DNA of 64,000 bases from the NCBI RefSeq assembly GCF_004210375.1, contig NC_134830.1:7874001-7938000 (forward strand), given 5' to 3'. The notes under the pieces are model-generated. The model was not told the origin of the DNA, searched no databases, and saw nothing but the letters and a program-made list of their open reading frames with translations. A program made the position numbers and the translations under genes. The stretch is from Tachypleus tridentatus (taxonomy: Eukaryota; Arthropoda; Merostomata; Xiphosura; Limulidae). Below are positions 1 to 11,653 of this stretch, one piece after another (within the stretch, counting starts at the first letter, position 1; every line of letters starts with the position of its first letter).

Positions 1-2
1 AA

Positions 3-341
3 AAACCAGGTACAAAACTAACGTCCATACTATGTAAAATCTACACTGACAAACACAACACCAACATTATTTACAAAATACAATGTGATAACTGCCACGA
101 CTTCTATATTGGAGAAACAAGCAGAAAAATGGAAACTAGATACAAAGAACATAAAGAAAAAACACCTTCATAGGTTTTTGAACACTGCAAGTCAAATAAA
201 CACAACATAAACATAGAAAACAGCCAAATACTAAGTAGGGAAAAATATATAAACAAACACAAAATCAAAGAAGCCTTACTTATACAGCAACTAAAACCAA
301 AATTAAACCAATATAAAGGAACACCTTTATACCTATATTAA
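3..341 (+). pseudogene. Penelope-like element, GIY-YIG endonuclease end (broken)
   Basis: The frame opening at position 3 reads through IIYKIQCDNCHDFYIGETSR, the GIY-YIG core (here FYIGET) with its preceding Cys-x-x-Cys. A conserved-type arginine and a KEHK motif follow. An in-frame TAG at 171-173 interrupts the frame, and it then continues as VFEHC...IKEALLIQQLKPKLNQ to a TAA at 339-341. This order (CxxC, GIY-YIG, ETSRxxxTR, EH, a later E in the IKEAL helix, LN near the end) is that of the C-terminal endonuclease of Penelope-like retroelements, which nicks target DNA before reverse transcription. The reverse transcriptase would lie to the left, outside the window. The in-frame stop makes this copy inactive. 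The family call is from established motif knowledge. Confidence 0.85.
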
Positions 342-465
342 TTAATAACACTGCACAACAAAGTTTTTGTTTCTTGAACACTCTTGGGTGTTCCTTATAG
401 ATTTTTTGGTGCTGATCATGAAAATCACATCCAAATTTGCCCATCACGTAACGTTTCATCGAAAT

Positions 466-612
466 ATTCAGTTTCACCAGGACATTGCTACAATGGAAAA
501 ACGATATCAGGGCAACTGGAATCCGTCAATGCTTGCTGACTACTGTTGGACACTGCAACGTGATGCACTGGACATTGAATACAAACGAAAATCAGGAGCA
601 AAACACTTTTAA
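466..612 (+). pseudogene. C-terminal remnant of an uncharacterised repeat protein
   Basis: The frame gives FHQDIATMEKRYQGNWNPSM followed by LADYCWTLQRDALDIEYKRK and a short basic tail to TAA at 610-612. From memory, a block of the form FHQDI-x-x-MEKRYQGxW-x-x-SMLADYCWTL followed by a basic end recurs near the C-terminus of many uncharacterised arthropod proteins of presumed transposon origin; I cannot name the family. The frame upstream (from the ATG at 367) does not look like the rest of such a protein, so only the tail survives. It begins about 125 bp after the end of the Penelope-like frame, in the same orientation, which suggests nested insertion or co-deletion of two elements. Confidence 0.5.
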
Positions 613-910
613 TTATGTTGAACTTAATAGCGTATTAGAAAGATAAACGCAATCAAATACGTTATTGCCGGTAAACAGTTAACTGTCTATTTCTCAGAGT
701 TCCTACGTGATGAAGCAAAACCAAAACTATATTTGTGCACACCCACCAGGTACCTGTCACAATCAGCAAAACTTTAAGGAAGCAAAACTTTAAAAAAAAA
801 ATTGTTGTGCAGCGTAACCTGGCATCTAACTGCAACGCCCCCTACAGCCGTTTATCGGTTTGCATTCTTGTCCCTAAGACATGTAACGGTCAGTCGCAAA
901 CTCTCTCTTT

Positions 911-1030
911 GTTAACCTGAAGATGACCTAAGAATGTTGTTCTCTGCTTTATTAGTAAAAGTATTAACACCCATACCAACCGTCCTAAGATACACTTTTA
1001 CTCTAAGTGGGTTTCTCGTCGTCATGAACT
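911..1030 (+). repeat. Dispersed CTGAAGATGACC/AAACGTTGTTC repeat, copy 1
   Basis: This copy contains AACCTGAAGATGACCTA, then a short deletion removing the GGTCGAAACG part seen in other copies. It continues with TTGTTCTCT, ATACCAACCGTCCTAAGATA, and ends in AAGTGGGTTTCTCGTCGTCA. The same modules in the same order occur near 16.5 kb and 51.9 kb, and inverted at 47.5 kb. From memory, segments of this kind (CTGAAGA...GAAACGTTG) are typical of Penelope-like element ends. The family assignment is inference. Confidence 0.6.
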
Positions 1031-1094
1031 TTGGCAATAGAGTTGTTATGAAAAGTAATACCTTTACTGTCTGTATAATAATAAGATACGTTTT

Positions 1095-1167
1095 TATTAC
1101 ATCCAACGTTTCACCCTTATACTACCAGCCATGATGAAGCCACAGGAGCGAAACGTTGGATGTAATA
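1095..1167. repeat. Perfect 18-bp inverted repeat around a GATGAAGCC..GCGAAACGTT hairpin
   Basis: TATTACATCCAACGTTTC (1095-1112) is the exact reverse complement of 1150-1167. The 37-nt loop carries GATGAAGCCACAGGAGC, so a second small hairpin sits directly before the GAAACGTT arm. This is the same GAAACGTT module found in the neighbouring dispersed repeat, so it is probably another Penelope-like element end. Confidence 0.6.
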
Positions 1168-1894
1168 CAATGTTGTTTCTCTCTAACCGGTCAAAACTAA
1201 ACTTACATAAATATTTTAAATCTAACGTTTCTCGCTGCTTACAATTGGCCACCCAGCGACAGTTCTCGAGACCTGAGTCTAGTTAGGTCAGTTAGAAGGG
1301 TTAAATAACACTGGCCACTACAGGCTGGTGCTCTTGTAAACGTTCCTATTGGACTTTTTCAGACTGTACTCTATATACCCAGAATGCAATTCGATATAAA
1401 TATGATCTCAAAGTAAAGAAATGGACAAGAAACATAAATACATACTTATCTTATTCCTTGTTAAACCGTACAACGGTGAAAGTAAAAACGAATAGTTATT
1501 TAGATGCACGAGGAGAGGCCAGCACGTGCCTTCTACTGACGAAGTTGATCTAAGTTGTCTGTTTCCAGTAGTCCAGGGTTCCGAAGCCATTAACAATGAA
1601 ACGATATCTTATTGATTTCCATTTAAACTGCTTTCAAGACAGTCCGATACTTTGTACTTGAGATACGTATGCTGGTAGACAAAGTAAGTGTTCACAATTT
1701 GAACTCTGATGATAATAAGTGGAACAGCCTAAAGCTCACAGTTAAACGTCTGTACTGTCCAAAAGAAAATTCATTTTCTTGATAAAAAGTGGGCTATAAT
1801 CTTCAAGCTTATAACGTTAACATGGATCAGAGGTATGATCCCTGACACGGTAAACTGCTTTTCTGTACCAGTAAATCAGTCAACACACATTACA

Positions 1895-2300
1895 CAAGTT
1901 ATCTAACATGTAGCCCGCTATCACAAGTCCTCCATAGTAAAGTTATCTAACGTGTAGCGTCACTATTGTGTACACATGTTCTCCACGTGTATTTGGAGTA
2001 CTGAAACAATAGTTGTTGACAAAACTCGTCACCCACACAACTGATGGACTTATTGACGGCCCCCCAGTGGCTCAGCGGTATGTTTGCGGATTTGCAATGC
2101 TAAAAACCGGGTTTCGATACCCGTGGTAGGCAGAGCACAGATAACCCATTATGTAGCTTTGTGCTTAATTAATTCAAAACAAATCCTCTGCGATAAAGTT
2201 ATCTGACGCGTAGTTTCACTATCGCGTACACAAGTCCTCCACAGTAAAGTTATCTAACGTGTAGCCTCACGATCATCTACTGAAGTCCTCTACAATGGTT
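1895..2300. repeat. Short tandem array (~45-55 bp unit) split by a SINE
   Basis: The unit contains AAGTTATCTAACGTGTAG, then a CACTAT/GTGTACACAAGTCCTCC part. Copies are recognisable near 1897 and 1939 on the left and near 2192 and 2246 on the right, with the SINE at 2060-2185 between them. The SINE therefore landed inside an existing array. Confidence 0.7.
2060..2185 (+). repeat. SINE family 2 (short tRNA-derived), full copy
   Basis: Starts with CCCCCAGTGGCTCAGCGGTA (RNA polymerase III A-box-like) and has GGGTTTCGATACCCGTGG (B-box-like). It ends with AGATAACCCATTATGTAGCT, then TTGTGCTTAATT and an A-rich tail. The near-identical copy is at 27,614. The tRNA-like head lacks acceptor-stem pairing, so it is a retroposon rather than a tRNA gene. 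Confidence 0.85.
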
Positions 2301-2905
2301 CCTTACAATGAGGAGAATTTTTCCAATTTAAACTTAAATTAACTGTAAAAGAATCTTAAGAATAAATTGGTAGCTTATATCGTAAAAAAAACAGATTGTA
2401 ATAAACAAATTAAAACATGTGTTATATAATTCCATTTCACAAACATATCTAATTTTCTCGCTTATTCACCAAAAGTTGGCAGTCTTTCCTAACTTTACCG
2501 ACAGGTGTCTTTGAATAGCGTGTCAAAAATACTCTTTTTTTAAAGATTTTTCCTATTGCACGAGAAACGCGAGCACGTTCTTTTGAAAAAAAAAAAAAAC
2601 TTTATTTAACCACTGTCTTGTAGACAAATCGTGATAATGTGGCAATATATCTCTACGTGTGTTTCTGAGTGTGGCCTCCTAATCGAGTGGCCAATCAGTG
2701 TGTACAAACTGATCTGACAACAAAAACATTCCAGGTTCTTGTGAAAAGATATAATCAATATTTTGATTAATGTGGAACCAGGAACGTGAGACCTAAACGT
2801 GTCAAAGACGTTTGAAATGTGTTCAAGTTTCATTTTTAATATACCATAAAAGATACCATTCCTTATAATTACTTAAAACTAGTAAATTACATAGCACTTT
2901 AAGCT
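2300..2905. other. AT-rich anonymous stretch
   Basis: No gene, RNA or structured repeat recognised beyond a homopolymer run near 2587. Open frames here lack protein-like character. Confidence 0.5.
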
Positions 2906-2907
2906 TT

Positions 2908-3366
2908 GAGATTAGAACACGTAACTTTATGATATAGGACGATAGCTACGATATTCAAACACATATACTGTTAAATTAAGGACGATTATTAAGATATTAG
3001 AACACATAACTGATAGATTAAGGACAATAATTAACATATTAGAACACGTAAATGATAGATTAAATACAATAATTAACATATTAGAACACGTAACTGTTAC
3101 ATTAAGGATGATTAAGATATTAGAACGCATACCGATAGATTAAGGATAATAATTAAAATATTAGAACTGTTAAATTAAGAACGATTATTAAGATATTAGA
3201 ACACATATACTGTTAAATTAAGGACGAGTATTAAGATATTAGAACACGTAACTGTTAAAATAAGGACGATTATTAAGATATTAGAACACGTAACTGATAG
3301 ATTAAGGACAATAATTAACATATTAGAACACGTAAATCTTATGGTAAAGGCGATAACTAAGATATC
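2908..3366. repeat. Tandem array, 42-bp unit
   Basis: About eleven imperfect copies of a 42-bp unit containing AGAACACGTAACTGATAGAT and TAAGGACAATAATTAACATA. Because 42 is divisible by three, the array leaves a repetitive open frame on the minus strand; this is an artefact of unit length. Confidence 0.9.
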
Positions 3367-3811
3367 ATTCTCTAAAAGGATCCATACGTATAAATACGAA
3401 TTCTATAAGTGATGTTCATTGCAAAACTGATAAAACCAACACCAGAGGGCGCAATGAGGAAGGATACAACTTGGATTATACAACTGTATTACCTTTATAT
3501 CTCATTATAGCTTATGTAGGGTTATGAAATATAAAAAAACTATTGATACTGTACGATTTTAGAAGTTTTGTTTTTCATTATGATTTATATGGAGTATTAC
3601 ACACCTAGGGCTATATGATCTTAATACATTATATTCTGTATAATATACCAACTTGTAAAATGTGTACGTGCATTGGATAAATATAAGCTGGCACATCACC
3701 TTACAAATAAACATTTTCTATTATGCAGTTCTTATGGGCAAATTTTACAGTTACATATAAAGGAAGCCACTTTTCATGTCCTGAGACAACCGCAACCTTT
3801 CACTAACCATG

Positions 3812-4337
3812 AATTTACATAAGTTCCCTCTAGGATGCGGATACTGTATTTAATTTACATACGTTCCCTCCAGGATGCGGATACTGTATTTAATTTACAT
3901 ACGTTCTATCCAGGATACGGATACTGTATTTAATTTACATACGTTCCCTCCAGGATGCGGATACTGTATTTAATTTACATACGTTCCCTCCAGGATGCGG
4001 ATACTGTATTTAATTTACATAAGTTCCCTCCAGGATGCGGATACTGTATTTAATTTACATAAGTTCCCTCCAGGATGCGGACACTGTATTTAATTTACAT
4101 ACGTTCCCTCCAGAATGCGGATACTGTATTTAATTTACATACGTTCCCTCCAGGATGCGGATACTGTATTTAATTTACATAAGTTCCCTCCAGGATGCGG
4201 ATACTGTATTTAATTTACATACGTTCCCTCCAGGATGCGGATACTGTATTTAATTTACATAAGTTCTTTCCAGGATGCGGATACTGTATTTAATTCACAT
4301 ACGTTCCTTCCAGGATGCGGATACTGTAATTAATTTT
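3812..4337. repeat. Tandem array, 40-bp unit
   Basis: About thirteen highly similar copies of a 40-bp unit (AATTTACATACGTTCCCTCC plus AGGATGCGGATACTGTATTT). Copies differ mainly by C/A in ACGTT/AAGTT. Low divergence implies recent amplification or homogenisation. No coding potential. Confidence 0.95.
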
Positions 4338-4517
4338 TAATATCATTCAGTAACTTTTAACAGACAAAAGAAAATGTTTGGCTGTTGTCACCCGTACTGG
4401 TTCGATACTGTGGATTTTAGTAAGACTTTACACACGAGAGAGTATTTTATTTGGGTGATTCAAACAAAATGATAACATCATCGTTATAATCAGAGTATGT
4501 GTTTGGCAACAGCAAAC

Positions 4518-4690
4518 ATTATAATGTGACGGTCAATCCCACTATTCTTTGGTAAAAGAGTAGCCCAAGAGTTGGCGATAGGTGGTAATGACTAACTGCT
4601 TTCCCTCTAATCTTACACTGCTAAATTAGGAACGGCTAGTGCAGGTAGCTCCGGTGTAGCTTTGCGCGAAATTCAAAAAACAAACAACCT
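4518..4690 (+). repeat. SINE family 1, 5'-truncated
   Basis: Body and tail only: TATAATGTGACGGTCAATCC, GGTAAAAGAGTAGCCCAAGA, then TGTAGCTTTGCGCGAAATTC and an A-rich tail. The tRNA-like head is absent. Confidence 0.85.
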
Positions 4691-5149
4691 AGCTAAAAAT
4701 GACAGAATTTAACAAACTTACTTAATAAGCACGTGACAAAATCGACTCGAGAATAAGGCTTAATTTTAACATCAGAATCTTCATATTCTCAGATTAATTA
4801 ATCTAAATGAACAACAGTAACGACAATTAAAAGGAATAACTAACACCGATAATCAATAAAACCTTTCTCTTATGTATCGGATTTATTTAATCGGAGCAAC
4901 ACAGAAAAGAGGACAGTTGTACGAAATTTTCTGAGAATTACATTTTATAGAGGGAGATGCGGACGTTCGTTTTTGAACCTCTGCCCTACAACGGATTCCG
5001 TTTTAGCCATCATCATGTCCCAAGTCGAACAAAAAAACTCTTCCTGGATAGCTAATTAATGAATATCTGCTGTAAAATTCTTATCAATGCTACAAATGTA
5101 GCAACCAGTTTGGCCGACAATTTGGATTTCATTACTTTAAGCCCTGTTA

Positions 5150-5350
5150 CACTAAACATGCTCACCCTTTCGGCCGTGAGAGCATTATTATGTCACGGCC
5201 AATCTTACTCTTCGTTGGTAAGAGAATAGCCCAAGAGTTGGCGATAGATGGTGATGACTAGATGCCTTCCGTTTGGTATTATATTGTTAACTTAGGGGTC
5301 GGCTAGCACAGATAGCCCTCGTGTAGCTTTGCGCCAAATTCAAAAAAAGA
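5150..5350 (+). repeat. SINE family 1, 5'-truncated, diverged
   Basis: Begins near AAACATGCTCACCCTTTCGG and runs through AGCCCAAGAGTTGGCGATAG to GTGTAGCTTTGCGCCAAATT. It has no tRNA-like head and more substitutions than other copies. Confidence 0.85.
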
Positions 5351-6740
5351 TAAATATTTAAGTTGCACGTTTAACTCTTTCCAAGTTGCATTTTTTATAC
5401 ACATAAGGTGCTTCTGATTTGGTTTAACTTACTGGTCATAGTGAGAAATAAAGAACACAGCACAAATTATTAAAATGAAACCTATTGTGTAATAAGACAT
5501 CATTAGAAACGTTAATAGTATATAAACCTATTCTATATCAAACAGCTTGGCAAACATTGTCAGAATAAAACATCTTGCTGTGTTAACCGAAGTGCGTTTT
5601 AGATGTTAAAGTTTTTTATTCACTTTCCACATTTTATCTTCTTCTTCTCACCAATCTACTTCACCTTGCGGATGAAGACAGACTTGAGAAGTAGTTCCAG
5701 ATCTTGTTAAAATATACTGCACCGATTTTGCTACTTTCAAATGGAATATGGAAGACTTTCTATTCGAACTGTTCTATTTTTTGGTTGTTTATATATATAT
5801 AGTTGAAATAAATAACTATCACCTTTTGAAAAAAACTGTAACATATTATTCCGTTCATGAGACTGTCTGTCTCTGGTGACATTGCGCTGTCCAAACTTAT
5901 AAGCGTTAAGCGTGACATCCACGACTTAAACGTATCTGGACAGTGTATTAGCGTGGTTCTTATAAAGAAAAATACACCTTTATATACCCCCATACAGTTC
6001 TTATTTGTTCCATATAGAAAAACCTATTAGTCTATTATCCCATAGTCTAACCCATACATTATAAAATGGGGCATCATAGGGAGCACGTGAAAATGAACAA
6101 ATACAATTGGATTAATTACATAAAACGTATATTAACATCTCAGTGGTTAGTGGGTCCTAATAAAAAACAGCCAATTTTCAGCAGTCAATCTGGACATACG
6201 TTTATTGGACTCACCTGTAATTAAACTGACGTTTCTGAAGACTGTTATAATAAGGTCCAGACCTAATCCACCATCTAACCTTCACTTATCACTACAGCGG
6301 TCTTTACCACGTGCTCAGTCAACGTCTTGGAAGATATATATTATGAGCAGGCCGTTCAAAACATCCTAATATGAAGGTGCGTGCTCTAATAGTGTCATAG
6401 CTCGCTGGCACGAGAGACTGAGTCGCCTGTGTAAACAGCGAGCTCGTGATTAGGAGAGACACAGTTTATTAATGTCAACTCGCAAAATCATCGCAGAATA
6501 GAAACGATGTTCTTAAAAGAAAATGTCACATTTCATCTGTAACAGTCAGTTTCGCTTGATAAAAATTAATTAATTGATTGATAAGAAATATTTTACTTTA
6601 TCATCACTCTGAATGAAATCTAACAATAATTGTTATTTGTTTTACTTTCTTTTTCTGTTCTAAAAGTTTCCAGAAAAGCTACATAAGGTTTATCTGTACA
6701 TGGTCGTCCCTAATATTTGACCGATAGGCGAGAAGTAAAG
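5350..6740. other. Anonymous AT-rich stretch
   Basis: No gene recognised. Overlapping short frames on the minus strand around 5737-5993 show no protein family character. Confidence 0.5.
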
Positions 6741-6741
6741 T

Positions 6742-8036
6742 AGGTAGTCAAGACCAACCAATTTCGAGTATAGATCACCAACCACAGAGTACAGAGTAAA
6801 TTGGTAAACGCCAGTTACTGTCGAGTGTAGAGGGAAAGCAGCTAGTCAAAACCAACCAATTTCGAGTATAAACCACCAACCACAGAGTATAGAGGAAATT
6901 GGTCAACGCCAGTCACTACCGAGTGTAGAGGGAAAGCAGCTAGTCAAGACCAACCAATTTCAAGTATAGACCACCAACCACAGAGTATAGAGGAAACTCC
7001 TCAAGGCCAGTCACTGCCGAGTGTAGAGGGAACGCAGCTAGTCAAGACCAACCAATTTCGAGTATAGACCACCAACCACAGAGTATAGAGGAAACTGGTC
7101 AAGGCCAGTCACTGCCGAGTGTAGAGGGAACTTAGCTAGTCAAGACCAACCAATTTCGAGTATAGACCACCAACCACAGAGTATAGAGGAAACTGGTCAA
7201 GGCCAGTCACTGCCGAGTGTAGAGGGAACGTAGCTAGTCAAGACCAACCAATTTCGAGTATAGACCACCAACCACAGAGTATAGAGGAAACTCGTCAAGG
7301 CCAGTCACTGCCGAGTGTAGAGGGAACGCAGCTAGTCAAGACCAACCAATTTCGAGTATAGACCACCAACCACAGAGTATAGAGGAAACTCCTCAAGGCC
7401 AGTCACTGCCGAGTGTAGAGGGAACGCAGCTAGTCAAGACCAACCAATTTCGAGTATAGACCACCAACCAGAGAGTATAGAGGAAACTGGTCAAGGCCAG
7501 TCACTGCCGAGTGTAGAGGGAACTTAGCCAGTCAAGACCAACCAATTTCGAGTATAGACCACCAACCACAGAGTATAGAGGAAACTGGTTAAGGCCAGTC
7601 ACTGCCGAGTGTAGAGGGAACGTAGCTAGTCAAGACCAACCAATTTCGAGTATAGACAACCAACCACAGAGTATAGAAAAAACTCGTCAAGGCCAGTCAC
7701 TGCCGAGTGTAGAGGGAACGCAGCTAGTCAAGACCAACCAATTTCGAGTATAGACCACCAACCACAGAGTATAGAGGAAACTCCTCAAGGCCAGTCACTG
7801 CCGAGTGTAGAGGGAACGCAGCTATTCAAGACCAACCAATTTCGAGTATAGACCACCAACCACAGAGTATAAAGGAAACTTGTCAAGGCCAGTCACTGCC
7901 GAGTGTAGAGGGAACTTAGCTAGTCAAGACCAACCAATTTCGAGTATAGACCACCAACCACAGAGTATAGAGGAAACTGGTCAAGGCCAGTCACTGCCGA
8001 GTGTAGAGGGAACGCAGCTGCTCAAGACCAACCAAC
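6742..8036. repeat. Tandem array, 98-bp unit
   Basis: About thirteen copies of a 98-bp unit containing GTCAAGACCAACCAATTTCG, ACCACCAACCACAGAGTATA and GCCAGTCACTGCCGAGTGTA. Copies are very similar. Diagnostic variants (AACTCCTCAAGG against AACTGGTCAAGG; GAACGCAG against GAACTTAG or GAACGTAG) recur in a partly periodic order, suggesting multi-unit amplification. Since 98 is not a multiple of three, the frame shifts each unit and the array is not coding. Confidence 0.95.
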
Positions 8037-8665
8037 TCTCGAGCTGCGATGTTACTCTCGTAGTACATCTACAGCCCCAAATTATAGAGTGTTTCGTACA
8101 AATAGCAGCGAACCATGAACCAACGACTTGAAAGTTTTAGCCCACTAGCTACTAAGTTACTCTCTGCAACGAACAACCAGTTTTATTAATTTTTTGAAAT
8201 CCGTTAAATCGTTACATTTTCGATAAAATGTGGTTTTATAAAGTAAGTATAATACAACAACATTTAACATTGGCAAGAGTGAGCTTAACCTTTCTCTGTC
8301 TTAATCCGACAGAAACAGACACTCAATCTATGAATACTGTATGTACGGGCTTCGTTTATAAAATGGCACCTGACCGACACAGAACACCAGTAATATGGAG
8401 TATTTATAGACCTGAAGCGACCAGGAATGTCAAAAGTATGTACAGACAGATGAGTATTATCAAAATACACAAGCAATTGCTAAATAATCCCAAGACCACG
8501 TGACAGCAGTTCACGTGCTAAATTTTATGACACTACCGACTGAAACATTTCTTCAAGACACAAAGGCAATGTGACAAAATTCGTTAAAACTACTGATAAA
8601 CATGTAAGATAGTTGATGTTTTTAAGCTTATAGAGTCGTGTTTACTTAAAAAAAGTTTATTTATC
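8036..8665. other. Anonymous stretch
   Basis: Overlapping open frames on both strands near 8228-8503 do not resemble known protein families. I see nothing else. Confidence 0.45.
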
Positions 8666-8669
8666 TACG

Positions 8670-9240
8670 TTTCCCACACGTGGTTGTCAGGCCTGCTGTT
8701 ATACTTCTGGTCTCCTGCACGTAGTTGTTAAGTTTCTTATACTTCTAGCCTCCCACACGTAGTTACTAGGCTTACTGTTATACTTCTAGCCTCCCACACG
8801 TAGTTACTAGGCCTTTTACACCTCTGGCCTTTCACACGTAGTTGCTAAGCCTATTGTTATACTTCTAGCCTCCCACACGTGGTTTCTAAACTTACTGTTA
8901 TACTTCTAGTCTCCCACGCATAGTTTCTAGGCTTACTGTTATACTTCTAGTCTCCCATGCATAGTTTCTAGGCTTACTGTTATACTTCTAGTCTCCCACG
9001 CATAGTTTCTAGGCCTACTGTTATACTTCTAGTCTCCCACGCATAGTTTCTAGGCTTACTGTTATACTTCTAGTTTCCCACGCATAGTTTCTAGGCCTAC
9101 TGTTATACTTCTAGTCTCCCACGCATAGTTTCTAGGCTTATTGTTATACTTCTAATCTCCTCTACCTAGTTACTTGGCCTACTGTTATATTTCTAATGTC
9201 AACAAATACTTACTAAGCCTATTGTTATATTTCTAGTCTC
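8670..9240. repeat. Tandem array, 41-bp unit
   Basis: About fourteen copies of a 41-bp unit (CTTACTGTTATACTTCTAGT, CTCCCACGCATAGTTTCTAG, G). The central six are nearly identical and the edges are diverged, the usual pattern for an array homogenised from its middle. Confidence 0.9.
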
Positions 9241-9248
9241 CTTTAGGA

Positions 9249-9515
9249 GTGTTATTCATTCTTCTTAGATACTGAAATGTAAGGTATAAGTTCCTAGAAG
9301 TTTGAAACAAAGGACTATTGGAAGTTCTATGTCAAAGTATCATAGAACGTCTAAACCCACATATCACTACCATCCATCTGTGTTATTCATTCTTCTTAGA
9401 TACTGAAATGTAAGGTATAAGTAAGTTCCTGGAAGTTTGAAACAAAGGACTATTGGAAGTTCTATGTCAAAGTAACATAGAACGTCTAAACCCACATATC
9501 ACTACCCTCCATCTG
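9249..9515. repeat. Tandem duplication, 131-bp unit
   Basis: Two adjacent copies starting with GTGTTATTCATTCTTCTTAG at 9249 and 9380. They are almost identical; the second has a 4-bp insertion (AAGTAAGTTCC) and a few substitutions. A recent simple duplication. Confidence 0.95.
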
Positions 9516-10455
9516 TAAAACTGAAAATAAACGTGTCTCTATTTTATAAAACAGATAGATTTTAGGAGTAAAATGATGTTTATTGAAGCTATAGTTTGAG
9601 AAAATTATTTGTCTAAGTCACTCCTTCTGTGTCGCAAAAGTTGTGCGAGTGTGTGACCATCGGCCTATATTTCAAGTATTAGCACCATGAAACTTGTATA
9701 AAGGTAGTCCATATACTATTGTAAACTACAGTTGTTCAATATTAGAGTGCCACGCTACCACAAAAATACACATCCTTAAACAAATGTCTAACATTGGAAG
9801 TGCAACACTGTAATCGAAGTACTTACCCTTCAACAACTTTTAATATTTGGGTGTAACACAACAATTGATTTATATACCTCCGATGTTTAATTTTTTTCAA
9901 TCTAATTACCCCTAAAACAAAAAAACAACAACATGTACTGAATAGATTTTCCCTCTTTAAATCCAAAGCTTGAGTTGTCTAACTGTTATTTTGGCTGAAT
10001 ATTAATGCAATAAGCCAAAAAGATATTTATATTTTATTAGTAGTATTAAATATGAGGACTAACTCTGAGGACCAGAAGGTCTCTAGTGTTATTTAAGTAC
10101 TCATAAAGAAACATTGCACTGATGTTCATCTTCTAGATAAGTCATTATGTTTACGTGGAGAAATAGCAAATGAGACTCAACACACCCCTTACAGACAAAC
10201 AAACAACAGATTCCAGGAAAGCAGTCACTCTGAATGAACACTGAACTGGAGATGCTAATTTGATCGAAAGTGGGTTATTGGTTAACATTTCCGGTCTGTG
10301 AATCCGATGATTTATGGTTCGTTTAAGCCCGTGGCCTAAAATAGCTAAAATATCTTATCTTCGTCTCTTTCAAAATCGTGTCGTCTCGATGAACCCTAGT
10401 ATTCAGTTCGTTCTATTCTTTAACCCAAGATATAACAGGATGTTTTATTTGTCTC
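9516..10455. other. Anonymous stretch with a possible degraded tRNA-type SINE head
   Basis: No gene recognised. Around 10,268-10,345 a motif resembles a decayed tRNA-derived head (TTGGTTAACATTTCCGGTCT ... GGTTCGTTTAAGCCCG), similar in layout to the probable third SINE type at 22.5 kb. Confidence 0.35.
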
Positions 10456-10457
10456 TT

Positions 10458-10736
10458 GGCCCGGCATGGCCAGGTGGTTAGGGCGCTCGACTCGTAATCT
10501 GAGTGTCGTGGGTTCGAATCCCCGTCACACCAAACATGTTCGACCTTTCAGTTGGGGGCACGATAATAAATTGTGAAAATTAATCCCACTATTCGTTGGT
10601 AAAAGAGTAACCCAAGAGTTTGCGGTGGGTGGTGATGACTAGCTGCCTTCCCTCTTGTTCTACACTGCTAAATTAGGGACGGGTAGCGTAACCATCGTGT
10701 AGCTATGTGCGAAATTCAAAACAAAACCAAACAAAC
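10458..10736 (+). repeat. SINE family 1, full-length copy
   Basis: Starts GGCCCGGCATGGCCAGGTGG (A-box region), with anticodon-loop-like GACTCGTAATC (CGT, as in tRNA-Thr) and B-box GGGTTCGAATCCC. The family body with GGTAAAAGAGTAACCCAAGA follows, then a GTGCGAAATTCAAAAC tail and A-rich end. About 280 bp. It sets the family consensus for this window. Confidence 0.92.
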
Positions 10737-11653
10737 ATATTACATTTTCTCCACCACATTGGGTTGGCGTGCCACCAGAGGGCTACACCTTCTTTTAGGC
10801 AACCCCTAAATGCTTTGTTTTTTCTTTCAAATATTTTTAAAGACAGTTTCAGCATTTCATGTACTGGTGCCTGTAAATTTCTTACTATAACTTTCTCCTT
10901 AAAGTGCGCGCTCTGCATTTTGTAATCTGATACTCATATATAAAAATTTTAAAAAATATATTGTTTGTTAAAATTTGTTTAACCTGTTCTTAATTTGCAT
11001 CAGAAATGTTTACTAATACTGGAGTAACAGATCAGAAAGAAGTGAGACAGTTGGACATGCTCTGTTCTATGATGGTATTACATGGTAAAAGTGCTGTTGT
11101 AACTTTCTCATAACGTTGGCAGATCGTTTTATTTATCTGACGAAGTAACTTAATGATCATTCTACGTAAAAAAAAAAAAACAGCCAGTTTATTTTTTCTT
11201 GCCGTCCTTACAAACTATTTTCACTGCCTGCAGTGGTAGGCCGTGTTTACAGATGACATCAACTGTTCGTCGTAACAAAACTGATTTACTTCTATAAAGT
11301 AACCCGATAAATACGATAACCAGACCCAGATCCGGATACTTCACACATTGATTCGGTTTATTTTATCTTGAACTTTTGTTATCCCAACTACCTTCAAACA
11401 ACACTATCTTCTTAAAACAAGTGCTTAAGTTAGAAACTCTTCAACCTTCACAACTGTCTTTTGTGTATAATCTATCGTTGAATTTGTGACGTAAACTTCA
11501 GTTTTTTTAAGCCTATCTTAACATCATGCGTCCTCTAGATAACACAAAAATTACTAGAAATAAAAGATATTTTACTATCAAATTGTTGCTTTTATTTAAT
11601 TTAACATAATATTTCGCTTTATAGCTTTTATAGGAAGGCTTCTATTTCAGTTA
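10737..11653. other. Anonymous stretch
   Basis: No gene, RNA or structured repeat recognised. Open frames near 10,703-10,925 overlap on both strands at the edge of the SINE tail and look accidental. Confidence 0.5.

Larger units (their letters stand above)
613..1890. other. Non-coding stretch with no recognised gene
   Basis: Apart from the two repeat features at 911-1167, I see no reading frame with recognisable protein character and no RNA gene. The open frames are short and unsupported. Confidence 0.5.

Noticed and set aside
7880..8131. 83-codon plus-strand frame
   Set aside because: Spans the last units of the 98-bp array and its flank; the frame shifts with every unit, so it is chance.
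10458..10530. tRNA-Thr(CGT) gene
   Set aside because: Anticodon loop and A/B boxes are present, but the 5' GGCCCGG and 3' part do not pair as an acceptor stem. The same sequence is fused to a SINE body in many copies.
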